Shown here in pieces: positions 1 to 6,532 of a stretch of 47,605 nt of DNA (position 1 is its first letter; each line of letters begins with the position of its first letter). The notes under the pieces were generated by a model that was not told where the DNA came from, searched no databases, and saw only the letters and a program-made list of their open reading frames with translations. Source of the stretch: a virus; the IMG/VR virus record IMGVR_UViG_3300035670_000352, positions 1 through 47,605 of that record; one strand, given 5' to 3'. A program made the translations under genes and the position numbers.

Positions 1-9
1 GCTGAACAA

Positions 10-747
10 ATGTATGATTATTCTTATGTTGTCCATACTGAAAAATGGCAAGGAAAAGAGATTAAACACGATCCCAGATATGCTATGATAGAGACACTAA
101 ATCTATCTTTTTCGTGTCAAATGAATCCTGACTTAAAAGTTATTGGAGATCAAATTAAACCAAATTTCGATTGGGCAGACGAGCATTTTGAAGAAAGAGT
201 AGGGGGTCTACCTCTTAATCCTCCGCCCTCTCACGTCCGATGGCCCTATGCGCAGAAAAATAATGCTGAGTTTGGTGGGCTTGAAAAATTCTCGCACACA
301 TATCCAGAAAGAATCTGGCCAAAATTTGCTTCCGATATACCTAACAGTAAAATGTCAGGTATCAGATATGACTATGGGGATTTTAAAGATGTTGTAGATT
401 TAATGGTTAAAGAGCCTTTCACTAGACAAGCATTTCTCCCTATTTGGTTTCCCGAGGATACCGGTTCCGTTCACGGAGAAAGAGTTCCTTGTACAATAGG
501 ATATCATTTTATAAGAAGGGCAGAATGGGTCCATGTGGTTTACTATATTAGATCGTGCGATTTCTTTAGACATTTTAGAGATGATATCTATTTATGCGCT
601 AGAAAAGTGTTTTGGCTCATCGATCAATGTAAAGAAAAAGATCCTGAAAATTGGAAAGACGTTAAGCCAGGAATGCTCACAATGCACATAACTTCCCTCC
701 ACGCATGGGCTTCAGAAAAACCTATGCTTAAGAATTTGATTCGATGA
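10..747 (+). CDS. 42: Thymidylate synthase-family enzyme, probable dCMP hydroxymethylase (T4 gp42-like)
   Basis: Thymidylate synthase fold enzyme acting on pyrimidine deoxynucleotides with methylene-tetrahydrofolate. The catalytic Cys is in RVPCTIGYHF (about C161) and the phosphate-binding RSCD is at 181-184. At the position of E. coli TS Asn177 the protein has Asp (D192 in FRDDI), as in T4 gp42 (FRNDY), where this Asp selects dCMP over dUMP; SLHAW near the C-terminus matches SLHVY of gp42. I infer 5-hydroxymethyl-dCMP production for modified phage DNA. The length (245 aa) is close to gp42 (246 aa). The frame is open to the left edge, so the start could lie upstream; the ATG at 10 is simply the first seen. 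Family certain, dCMP specificity likely; a TS or other dCMP-modifying relative is possible. Confidence 0.8.
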   Translation: MYDYSYVVHTEKWQGKEIKHDPRYAMIETLNLSFSCQMNPDLKVIGDQIKPNFDWADEHFEERVGGLPLNPPPSHVRWPYAQKNNAEFGGLEKFSHTYPERIWPKFASDIPNSKMSGIRYDYGDFKDVVDLMVKEPFTRQAFLPIWFPEDTGSVHGERVPCTIGYHFIRRAEWVHVVYYIRSCDFFRHFRDDIYLCARKVFWLIDQCKEKDPENWKDVKPGMLTMHITSLHAWASEKPMLKNLIR

Positions 748-757
748 TATATAATGG

Positions 758-1600
758 ATGTTGAGACATCTAAAAGACTTTAAAAACTTTTCTTTATTTG
801 AAAATGTAAAGGTGGAAAAAATAGACCCCGCCTCGTATAAGATGGAAACTGTTACTGAGCTTCCCTATATGAGTTACATCAAGGAAAATCGTAATAAGTT
901 TTTAAAGAAATTAATAAAGATATCTGAGGAGCTTGGTATAAAGCCACAATGGCTGTTACACACTATATTTCACGAGAGCAGATTCGATTCCAAATATAAA
1001 GATGAGATGTCAGGTCAAGTCGGCCTTATATCTTTTATTCCCTCTGTGCTAAAGAATTTTATTAATCCAGATACAGGAAAAAATTATTCATCAAATGACG
1101 TTTTAGAAATGAGTAACGTCGATCAATTAGATCTAATTAGAGCTTTTTATAAAACATGGATAAGCGAAATGAATCTTAAAGGGGAGTTATCTCCAGGTGA
1201 TTTTGCATCTATAACTTTTTATCCCGAAACAATTAGGAAAGATTGGAAATGGGAATTCCCATCCTATGTAGTTGACAAGAATATAGAAACATTTAAAAGT
1301 TTTCCTTCCGATGGAGGTAAATCCAAGAAGGATTACTACGAGTATATAGATCAGATTTTTAATAGTGATGAAGAACAAGATGACGATAACAATTACATTC
1401 TTGGTAACTTCTCTGGAGCTTTCGCAGACACACAATCATACAGATCTAAAAAGCCTTTAGAATATTACAGAGGCTTGTTAGATTCAATAGAAGATCCATA
1501 TCTAAATCAGGATATACAACAACAGGATTTAGAAAACACCGAAAAAAATAAACAGTCTAACGTTAACACCGTTCCGCTGGGAATAAATGCTGTAAAATGA
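758..1600 (+). CDS. Lytic transglycosylase-like protein with candidate capsid-targeting N-terminus
   Basis: Residues about 55-120 look like an SLT/goose-lysozyme type muramidase domain: GIKPQWLLHTIFHESRF, with E73 in the HESRF motif as the candidate catalytic Glu, then a GQVGLISF segment like the glycine-rich part of lytic transglycosylases. The C-terminal third is acidic and low complexity. The N-terminus (LKDF, then SLFEN at 12-16) resembles the T4 capsid-targeting sequence that the prohead protease cuts after [LI]-x-E, so the enzyme may be packaged in the head and injected. An ATG at 754 is in another frame; ATG 758 opens this frame 10 bases after the previous stop. It overlaps the next gene by 4 bases. 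Enzyme family moderately sure, packaging inferred. Confidence 0.6.
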   Translation: MLRHLKDFKNFSLFENVKVEKIDPASYKMETVTELPYMSYIKENRNKFLKKLIKISEELGIKPQWLLHTIFHESRFDSKYKDEMSGQVGLISFIPSVLKNFINPDTGKNYSSNDVLEMSNVDQLDLIRAFYKTWISEMNLKGELSPGDFASITFYPETIRKDWKWEFPSYVVDKNIETFKSFPSDGGKSKKDYYEYIDQIFNSDEEQDDDNNYILGNFSGAFADTQSYRSKKPLEYYRGLLDSIEDPYLNQDIQQQDLENTEKNKQSNVNTVPLGINAVK

Positions 1601-1878
1601 AAATAAAAAAACTAAAAGATTTCGCTATAAAAGAAAATTTAGAATATAGTGGAGAAGACGTAACAAAAATGCCAGTCATAGGTAAAGTTATTACTAAAGC
1701 TATAGGTCCTTTTGAAGAAGCAGAATATGACGTGGTTGAAATAATAGAAGACCCAAACGGTCGAGAAATTTACGTATGTAATAAATGGTACAAAGAATAC
1801 AAAAGAATTCCACAGTTAATACATTCAGAGCTTGTTAAAGAATATATTCCAGTAGCCAAATTCGGAAACTTTTATTAG
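1597..1878 (+). CDS. Small protein of unknown function with candidate capsid-targeting N-terminus
   Basis: I do not recognise the family of this 93-residue protein. It starts inside the stop of the previous gene (ATGA overlap), so the two are probably translated together. The first 14 residues (LKDFAIKEN) match the pattern of T4 internal protein leaders (MKTYQEFIAEA): basic/aromatic start, then I-K-E followed by N, a site of the [LI]-x-E type used by the T4 prohead protease. The rest is a compact mixed domain with alternating hydrophobic segments (YDVVEII, EIYVCNKWYKEY). An injected internal head protein is a reasonable guess, not a demonstrated function. Confidence 0.6.
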   Translation: MKIKKLKDFAIKENLEYSGEDVTKMPVIGKVITKAIGPFEEAEYDVVEIIEDPNGREIYVCNKWYKEYKRIPQLIHSELVKEYIPVAKFGNFY

Positions 1879-1986
1879 CGTAGTTATATAATAATAGAAC
1901 TAGAGGTTTCTAGTCACTTCCCGGTCAACAAACCGTAGAGCTTTCAGAAATGGACGTGAAGGAAGGGGCCAAATAAAATAATCTTT
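1879..1986 (+). ncRNA. Possible structured leader RNA, 108 bases, unidentified
   Basis: This gene-free stretch can fold: ACTAGA (1899-1904) pairs with TCTAGT (1909-1914) over a GGTT loop; CGGT (1922-1925) pairs with ACCG (1932-1935) over a 6-base loop; CTTCC (1917-1921) can pair with GGAAG (1961-1965), enclosing the second hairpin. It is notably richer in G+C than other gaps here. It ends in an A-rich ribosome entry tract before the gene at 1987, so it is most likely a 5' leader. The start resembles a preQ1-I stem, but the pairing needed for that class is absent. Not assigned to any RNA family. Confidence 0.3.
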
Positions 1987-2802
1987 ATGTATTATTCAAC
2001 GCCAAGCGTGAATGTGGGGGGTTGTACCGCACACATCACAAGAAACAGAAATAGATCTAAGATCTATGGAGATTCCGTCTATCTCAAAGACGGGGAAAAT
2101 TTCGAGATTGAATTATTCAATCCAACAACAGCAAGGGTCCTTGCGAAGATCAATCTAAACGGTAAGAGTATTTCCGAATCTGGTATTATATTAAGACCCG
2201 GGGAAAGAGTTTATCTAGAAAGATTTATAGACACAAATAACAAGTTTCTTTTCGAAACTTATGAAGTCGATAAATCCAACGAGGCTCTTAACGCTATAAT
2301 TGATAATGGTATGTTAGAGGTTTCTTTCTATAAAGAATCATTACCCCAGACCAACTATACAGGTAGTGGTTACTTTAAAGGATCTTCTCCTTATAATCCA
2401 TCAATTACTATTGGTAGCGGTTCTACTGGAATTTATTATGGTGGATACACCTCTGATGTATTTACATCTTACTGTTCAGATGTAAACTTCTCTTTAGGCG
2501 GGTCTACTATAAACAATTTATTTACTACTACAAGTATGACAAATGATTCAGTAAAAGGGTCTAATGCTAGTAATAGTTTGGAAACTGGGAGAGTTGAAAT
2601 GGGTGAATCTAGTAATCAAGAATTTAGAAGTGTTTCTGCAAATTTTATGGATATAGCAGAAACAACTATTAAATATAGAATATTACCTGAATCGCAAAAA
2701 CCACTAGAGTCTTCTTCAATTAGAAACTACTGCACAGATTGCGGGACTAGAATGAAAAAGCAAACTTGGAAATTCTGTCCTAATTGCGGATCTAAGATCT
2801 AA
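1987..2802 (+). CDS. Unknown protein with C-terminal zinc ribbon
   Basis: The 271-residue protein has two parts. The N-terminal ~115 residues form a beta-rich domain (YLKDGENFEIELFNPTT, then GIILRPGERVYLERF and FLFETYEVD), a layout I have seen in hypothetical proteins of large phages and algal viruses. A Gly/Ser/Thr/Asn-rich low-complexity middle follows, then a zinc ribbon at the end: YCTDCGTRM and FCPNCGSKI supply two CxxC pairs. Role unknown; a virion-associated or nucleic-acid-contacting protein is possible. The ATG at 1987 follows AAATAAAATAATCTT, the initiation context typical of this genome. A bidirectional terminator lies just downstream. Confidence 0.65.
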   Translation: MYYSTPSVNVGGCTAHITRNRNRSKIYGDSVYLKDGENFEIELFNPTTARVLAKINLNGKSISESGIILRPGERVYLERFIDTNNKFLFETYEVDKSNEALNAIIDNGMLEVSFYKESLPQTNYTGSGYFKGSSPYNPSITIGSGSTGIYYGGYTSDVFTSYCSDVNFSLGGSTINNLFTTTSMTNDSVKGSNASNSLETGRVEMGESSNQEFRSVSANFMDIAETTIKYRILPESQKPLESSSIRNYCTDCGTRMKKQTWKFCPNCGSKI

Positions 2803-2817
2803 ACCTTACCTCACAAA

Positions 2818-2841
2818 AAACCCAGGAGAGATCCTGGGTTT
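2818..2841. terminator. Bidirectional rho-independent terminator
   Basis: AAACCCAGGA (2818-2827), loop GAGA, then TCCTGGGTTT (2832-2841): a perfect 10-bp stem between two convergent genes. On the minus strand it is followed by a run of six T, making a strong terminator for the gene starting at 3662; on the plus strand a weaker T-rich tail (GTAGTTTT) follows. Confidence 0.85.
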
Positions 2842-2849
2842 GTAGTTTT

Positions 2850-3662
2850 CTATAGATATCTTTCCCAATCTTGAGCCATTTCAGCTTGAGAGATTTCTGA
2901 ATCTGTATAGGGTCTAATATTTTTAAGCGGGGTTCCTTGATAAGCCATATAAGCATCTTTAGGAACTGGTATTTGATATCCCGGGGAGACGTTAGCATTT
3001 CCTCCATATCCTGCAGTTGTAGGAGTAGTTGATATTTTAGGCTGATCCTTTGGACCAAACATCCAGTCATAAGATTTTTTTGCAAATTTAGCCTCCTGTG
3101 TAATCCCTCTTACAGATTTGGTTAATTCTTTAACTCTAGCAGGATTAGATGCTAGTGTTGTTAATTTTGATCCCCCTTTCATTACAAAGTTCTTAAGGGA
3201 GCCTATCATTTTTCCTATAAATGGACCTATTCCAGCAAATTTAGTCATAAACTTAGAGCTTTTTAAGAAGGCCACTATTTTAGGAAAGAATTTGGCAACC
3301 AAATTTATAAGAGGCTTTAATATGGAAGCTCCTATTGCTTTACCTTTTCCTAAAGCTTTAACTAAAAGTGTTCCGCCAGCTCCAATATATTGACCGAAAA
3401 GTGGAATAAGACCTATTGCACATAGTCCAGCTAATAGATATTCACCTTGCTTAGCATAAGAAACTAAATTTATCCCTTCTGCTACTGATCCTACCCCAGG
3501 AATAAGGGCTGCAAAATCTAGAACAGTATTATACCAGGCCTCCATTAATGCTGGATCCTCGGAACTAAGATATTCTAGAGATTCATTAATTTGCTCATTA
3601 GTAAAAAATATAGGGGATTCATTTTCGAATAAATAGTCCTCTAAAGAAAGAATGTTATTCAT
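2850..3662 (-). CDS. Hydrophobic pretoxin-like protein with candidate capsid-targeting N-terminus
   Basis: 270 residues on the strand opposite almost everything else. Residues 1-14 end in YLFEN, a [LI]-x-E-N site like the T4 capsid-targeting leader. Residues about 48-100 read D-FAALIPGVGS-EGINLVSYAKQGEYLLAGLC-IPLFGQYIGAGG, the helical-hairpin pattern found ahead of toxin domains in polymorphic toxins (pretoxin-type) and in some phage proteins. A hydrophobic, Lys-rich stretch (about 100-170) could enter membranes; the C-terminal ~80 residues are polar and Pro/Tyr-rich. It has its own upstream GATATATAC box and its own terminator, so it is an independent unit. I infer a packaged, injected membrane-active or effector protein; no catalytic toxin domain is visible. 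Confidence 0.6.
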   Translation of the reverse strand: MNNILSLEDYLFENESPIFFTNEQINESLEYLSSEDPALMEAWYNTVLDFAALIPGVGSVAEGINLVSYAKQGEYLLAGLCAIGLIPLFGQYIGAGGTLLVKALGKGKAIGASILKPLINLVAKFFPKIVAFLKSSKFMTKFAGIGPFIGKMIGSLKNFVMKGGSKLTTLASNPARVKELTKSVRGITQEAKFAKKSYDWMFGPKDQPKISTTPTTAGYGGNANVSPGYQIPVPKDAYMAYQGTPLKNIRPYTDSEISQAEMAQDWERYL

Positions 3663-3674
3663 ACTTTTTTTATT

Positions 3675-3683
3675 GTATATATC
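3675..3683 (-). promoter_or_regulatory. GATATATAC box upstream of the minus-strand gene
   Basis: The minus strand reads GGAGGGATATATACAATA, with the box ending about 12 bases before the ATG at 3662. The same nine bases occur upstream of the + strand genes at 17545, 28746 and 31115, each in an intergenic gap, which suggests a phage promoter element. Inference from recurrence only. Confidence 0.4.
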
Positions 3684-3723
3684 CCTCCTATGAAATTTTT
3701 AATTCCTAAATGGTATAAGTGAT

Positions 3724-4071
3724 ATGCTTTATAGATCTAATAAAATATATGTAGACGATTCTCCTGTTCACGGAAGAGGAGTTTTTGCAGCTGAAAAAAT
3801 AAAACCCGGGGAGATCCTTGAGGAATGTCATTATATAAAAGTTCCAGAGGATATTCAATATCCACAAATACTAAGGGATCATTTTTTCAGTTGGCCTAAG
3901 GGAGAAAGTGGATTAGTTATATGTTTAGGATTCGGTAGTATTTTTAATCACTCCGACAATTTATATAATGCAGATTGGGAAACTGATACAAGGAAAAATA
4001 AGATAATATTTTTTGCAACTAGAAATATAGAAGTAGGTGAAGAAATATTTACAAACTATCAGAAATATTAA
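3724..4071 (+). CDS. SET-domain protein, putative lysine methyltransferase
   Basis: A stand-alone SET domain of 115 residues. SET hallmarks are present in order: HGRGVFA (16-22), I-K-PGEILEEC (26-35), GFGSIFNHSDN (69-79) with the NHS motif that helps bind S-adenosylmethionine, and the closing GEEIFTNYQKY (105-115), where the Tyr is the expected catalytic/structural residue. There is no pre- or post-SET zinc region, as in small viral SET proteins. It would methylate a lysine, but whether the target is phage or host protein cannot be read from the sequence. It is divergent from the gene at 3662; the short shared gap probably carries both promoters. Confidence 0.85.
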   Translation: MLYRSNKIYVDDSPVHGRGVFAAEKIKPGEILEECHYIKVPEDIQYPQILRDHFFSWPKGESGLVICLGFGSIFNHSDNLYNADWETDTRKNKIIFFATRNIEVGEEIFTNYQKY

Positions 4072-4115
4072 CAGAAATCTTTTTTTTTAAAGGGGCTTAT
4101 ACTCTACATTTGGTA

Positions 4116-4124
4116 TATAAAATA
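4116..4124 (+). promoter_or_regulatory. TATAAAATA box ahead of ATG 4134
   Basis: TATATAAAATAAAAAACAAA leads directly into ATG 4134. The same arrangement occurs ahead of the genes at 17545, 20991, 23748, 28179 and 36735. It could be a T4-late-like TATAAATA -10 element with a very short leader, an A-rich ribosome entry site, or both. It argues for initiation at 4134 and not at the in-frame TTG at 4110. Confidence 0.4.
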
Positions 4125-4133
4125 AAAAACAAA

Positions 4134-4391
4134 ATGGAACCAGAAGAAATAAAAAAACATTTGAATTTTGAAGAAGAAATTGATAAAATGTATGACGAGC
4201 AGTCACGAAAGCTTTATTCTTATATAGAAGCGGAAGGCGAGAAAGCTTTTGAAAAAGAGAGTCCATTGTACAAATTCTTAAAAACAGACCTTTTTGAAAG
4301 ATTAATTTCTCACTTTGAGTCTACTGAAGAATATGAAAAGTGTGCTTACATTTTAAAATTATCCCAGAGAATAAAAGAAAAAATCTCTTAA
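4134..4391 (+). CDS. Small acidic helical protein of unknown function
   Basis: 85 residues from ATG 4134. An in-frame TTG at 4110 would add 8 residues, but it lies inside the A-rich initiation tract, so 4134 is preferred. The sequence is almost all charged helix (EEEIDKMYDEQSRKLYSYIEAEGEKAF) and ends in ISHFESTEEYEKCAYILKL. That ending resembles the tail of the next gene product (NFETCSRLLGLKNAI), so the two may be distantly related small proteins. No enzymatic motif is visible and I do not recognise the family. Confidence 0.6.
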   Translation: MEPEEIKKHLNFEEEIDKMYDEQSRKLYSYIEAEGEKAFEKESPLYKFLKTDLFERLISHFESTEEYEKCAYILKLSQRIKEKIS

Positions 4392-4409
4392 GAAGAAACT
4401 TTATCGAAA

Positions 4410-4435
4410 TTTCCCATATAATATAATATGGGAAA
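4410..4435 (+). repeat. Perfect inverted repeat enclosing a start codon
   Basis: TTTCCCATAT (4410-4419), 6-base loop AATATA, ATATGGGAAA (4426-4435). The ATG of the next gene (4428-4430) lies in the 3' arm, so in mRNA the hairpin would bury the start codon. The same bases also contain TATAATATAATA, so a promoter overlap is possible. Confidence 0.55.
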
Positions 4436-4685
4436 GGGAAAAAGATATATTAAAAAATCTGCTGATGGCAGATTTTTTTTGCATATAGAGGAACCTGAGT
4501 ACTCTATAGATCCGGATAAAAAAAGCAAATTGTGGCTTTCCTCGCCATATCTCTTAGAGGAATCTCTAAAACAAGATCCAGGTGTCACTACCAAAGTATT
4601 AGATTATCTAATAAAATGGAACGAAATAAACCAAAATTTCGAAACGTGCTCAAGACTGCTTGGATTAAAAAATGCTATAAAATAA
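4428..4685 (+). CDS. Small protein of unknown function
   Basis: 85 residues, basic at the N-terminus (GKGKRYIKK) with a short beta-like segment (GRFFLHIEEPEYSI) and a helical C-terminus (TKVLDYLIKWNEINQNFETCS). The family is not recognised. The C-terminal helix resembles that of the preceding small protein. The start codon sits inside a perfect 10-bp inverted repeat, which suggests that translation may be controlled by RNA folding or coupled to passing ribosomes. Coding is supported by an uninterrupted frame and natural amino-acid composition, not by homology. Confidence 0.55.
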   Translation: MGKGKRYIKKSADGRFFLHIEEPEYSIDPDKKSKLWLSSPYLLEESLKQDPGVTTKVLDYLIKWNEINQNFETCSRLLGLKNAIK

Positions 4686-4760
4686 TCTATTTTTAAAAGA
4701 TTCTCGGACCAAAATAAAAAATCTGAGTATAATAAATGTATGTAATTAAAAATTGATGAT

Positions 4761-5066
4761 ATGAGTGATTTTTTTATTAAAGGGGGATTTAATTTGGGTA
4801 GGATGATTTCTTTTTCTAAATCTAGTTATAGAGAAAAATATCCGGATAATGAGGTATACTTTAATGCTAATATTTTTGTTCTGGGTGAAGGAAAAGTTTG
4901 GTACGGCGATGTTGATGTAACGAAAGACACGGACTCGCTTCAAAATGTTGCTAGAGAAATGGGGAAAGATTTGTATATCCTTAGTGAGATGGACGGAAGA
5001 TTCGAAAATGAAAATTTAGATGATTCTGAAATCATTAGGAGATCTAGATGTAAAATAAGTAAATAA
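4761..5066 (+). CDS. Conserved-looking hypothetical protein
   Basis: 101 residues. The core reads YFNANIFVLGEGKVWYGDVDVTKDTDSLQNVAREMGKDLYILSEMDGRFENE (read here as separate motifs NANIF, WYGDVDVT, LYILSE and RFENE), a pattern I recall from small hypothetical proteins of phages and bacteria with no assigned function. A TATAATAAAT box (4728-4737) precedes it. It ends 10 bases before uvsX and may be co-transcribed with it. Mixed alpha/beta, no signal peptide, no membrane segment, no catalytic motif visible. Confidence 0.6.
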   Translation: MSDFFIKGGFNLGRMISFSKSSYREKYPDNEVYFNANIFVLGEGKVWYGDVDVTKDTDSLQNVAREMGKDLYILSEMDGRFENENLDDSEIIRRSRCKISK

Positions 5067-5076
5067 TTTAATTAAT

Positions 5077-6255
5077 ATGGCTAAGAAGGAATTTTCGTTT
5101 GCAGAACTTGATAAACAATTATCTAAAATCGATGGATTTGAAATGGGATCTATATTGGAGAATAACGAATTCTCTGAGGTTACTGATTGGATACCAACAG
5201 GAAATTATTTGTTAAATGCCCAACTATCGGGAAGTTTGTTTGGAGGAATTGCTAATAACCGATCAATGGGTATTGCTGGTGATCCACAAACAGGTAAATC
5301 ATTCCTGTGTATGAACATAGTAAGAGAGGCTCAAAGAAAAGATTATAATGTAATCTATTGCGATACTGAAGGTGCTATTGATAAGTCTGGAGCAAAAAAA
5401 TTCGGGATTGATACAAACAAAGTTAGATATCAACCTATTAAGACTATTTCAGACTTCAAAGTATTTGTTGCTAATTTAGTTGATAAAGTTAAGGGATATA
5501 GAAAAGAAGGTGCAGATCCTAAGATTGCTCTTGTTTTAGATTCACTTGGTATGTTATCTACTGATAAAGAAACAGGAGACGCATTAAAGGGTAAGAGTGC
5601 AATGGACATGGGTATTAGATCTAAAGAATTAAGATCTTTATTCCGCGTTATTACCTTAGATCTTACTGCAGTTAAAATACCTCTTATATGTACAAATCAC
5701 ACAACTACAGGTAACATTGGAGGATTTATGCCAACAAAAGAAGCTGCTGGTGGTGATGGTCCTATCTTTTCTATGAGCAACGTGATTATGCTATCTAAAG
5801 CTCAACTTAAAGAAGGAGACACTAAAACTGGTATTGTTGTTACATCGACACCTAAAAAAGCTAGATTCACTAGACCATATGCTGTTAAGTTCCATATTTC
5901 ATTCATGAATGGTATGAATCCATATGTGGGATTACAGGACTTTGTTTCTTGGGAAAATTGCGGAATACAAAGAGGTAAATTAGAAGTTGATAAAAAAACT
6001 GGAGAAATGGAATTCATTCCAAATGAATCTTCACCAAGATGGGCAGTTAGACATTTAGGAAAAACCGTTCCATCGACACAAATATTTACTGCTGAAGTGT
6101 TCACTGAGGATGTACTTAAACAATTAGACGAGAATGTTATACAGCCCCACTTTAAATTACCAGATCTGTTTGATGAATCAGAGCTAGAAGATTTAATAAA
6201 TGGTGATGTAGAAGAACAAGAAGTAACTGAGTCTAATGGAGAAGAACAAGCTTAA
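5077..6255 (+). CDS. uvsX: UvsX, RecA-like recombinase
   Basis: RecA/RAD51-family strand-exchange ATPase that forms filaments on single-stranded DNA for recombination-dependent replication and repair. Walker A is GDPQTGKS (68-75) and Walker B is IALVLDSLG (150-158). KEAAGGDGPIFSMSN matches the DNA-binding loop region of UvsX. At 392 residues it is nearly the same length as T4 UvsX (391) and ends in an acidic tail (DVEEQEVTESNGEE), as T4 UvsX does. It heads a block with the replicative helicase and gp47/gp46, its functional partners. It is too divergent from bacterial RecA to be host-derived. Confidence 0.95.
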   Translation: MAKKEFSFAELDKQLSKIDGFEMGSILENNEFSEVTDWIPTGNYLLNAQLSGSLFGGIANNRSMGIAGDPQTGKSFLCMNIVREAQRKDYNVIYCDTEGAIDKSGAKKFGIDTNKVRYQPIKTISDFKVFVANLVDKVKGYRKEGADPKIALVLDSLGMLSTDKETGDALKGKSAMDMGIRSKELRSLFRVITLDLTAVKIPLICTNHTTTGNIGGFMPTKEAAGGDGPIFSMSNVIMLSKAQLKEGDTKTGIVVTSTPKKARFTRPYAVKFHISFMNGMNPYVGLQDFVSWENCGIQRGKLEVDKKTGEMEFIPNESSPRWAVRHLGKTVPSTQIFTAEVFTEDVLKQLDENVIQPHFKLPDLFDESELEDLINGDVEEQEVTESNGEEQA

Positions 6256-6529
6256 ATTAAAATACCTTCTTGGGATATGGAAGGATCTACCTGAATACCC
6301 AACTAAGGAGGACATAATTTACGAGTTAAATTCTTATTTAGTTAGAGACGGAAGACCTGATGGGGAATTCTCAGATCAGACATTTAATTCATTCCTGGAA
6401 TCGGACTGGAAGAAAACTAATCATGGTAAATTAGTAAAAGAATTAATAGATACTGGAATATTTGAAAAAACAGAAAAAAGTATAGGAAATAAAAATTGGT
6501 ATAAAATAAAGGACAATCCACACTATTAG
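6236..6529 (+). CDS. Small protein between uvsX and helicase, possible winged-helix
   Basis: 97 residues starting inside the 3' end of uvsX (20-base overlap) and ending 3 bases before the helicase start, so it is embedded in the replication operon. The C-terminal half (GKLVKELIDTGIFEKTEKS, then NKNWYKIKDN) has the helix-turn-beta-wing feel of a small winged-helix domain. T4 places no such gene here, and UvsY and gp59 are longer, so I do not assign either. A role as recombination or helicase accessory factor is only suggested by position. Confidence 0.6.
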   Translation: MEKNKLKLKYLLGIWKDLPEYPTKEDIIYELNSYLVRDGRPDGEFSDQTFNSFLESDWKKTNHGKLVKELIDTGIFEKTEKSIGNKNWYKIKDNPHY

Positions 6530-6532
6530 AAA

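Noticed and set aside
1898-1935. preQ1-I riboswitch
   Set aside because: The start (AGAGGTTTCTAG) looks similar, but the 3' CCTCT partner and the A-rich pseudoknot tail are missing.
3118-3393. Plus-strand open frame opposite the pretoxin-like gene
   Set aside because: Mirror of the hydrophobic minus-strand protein; no initiation context and no separate promoter.
5077-6255. Host-derived bacterial RecA
   Set aside because: Length, motif spacing, acidic tail and gene neighbours match UvsX, not bacterial RecA.
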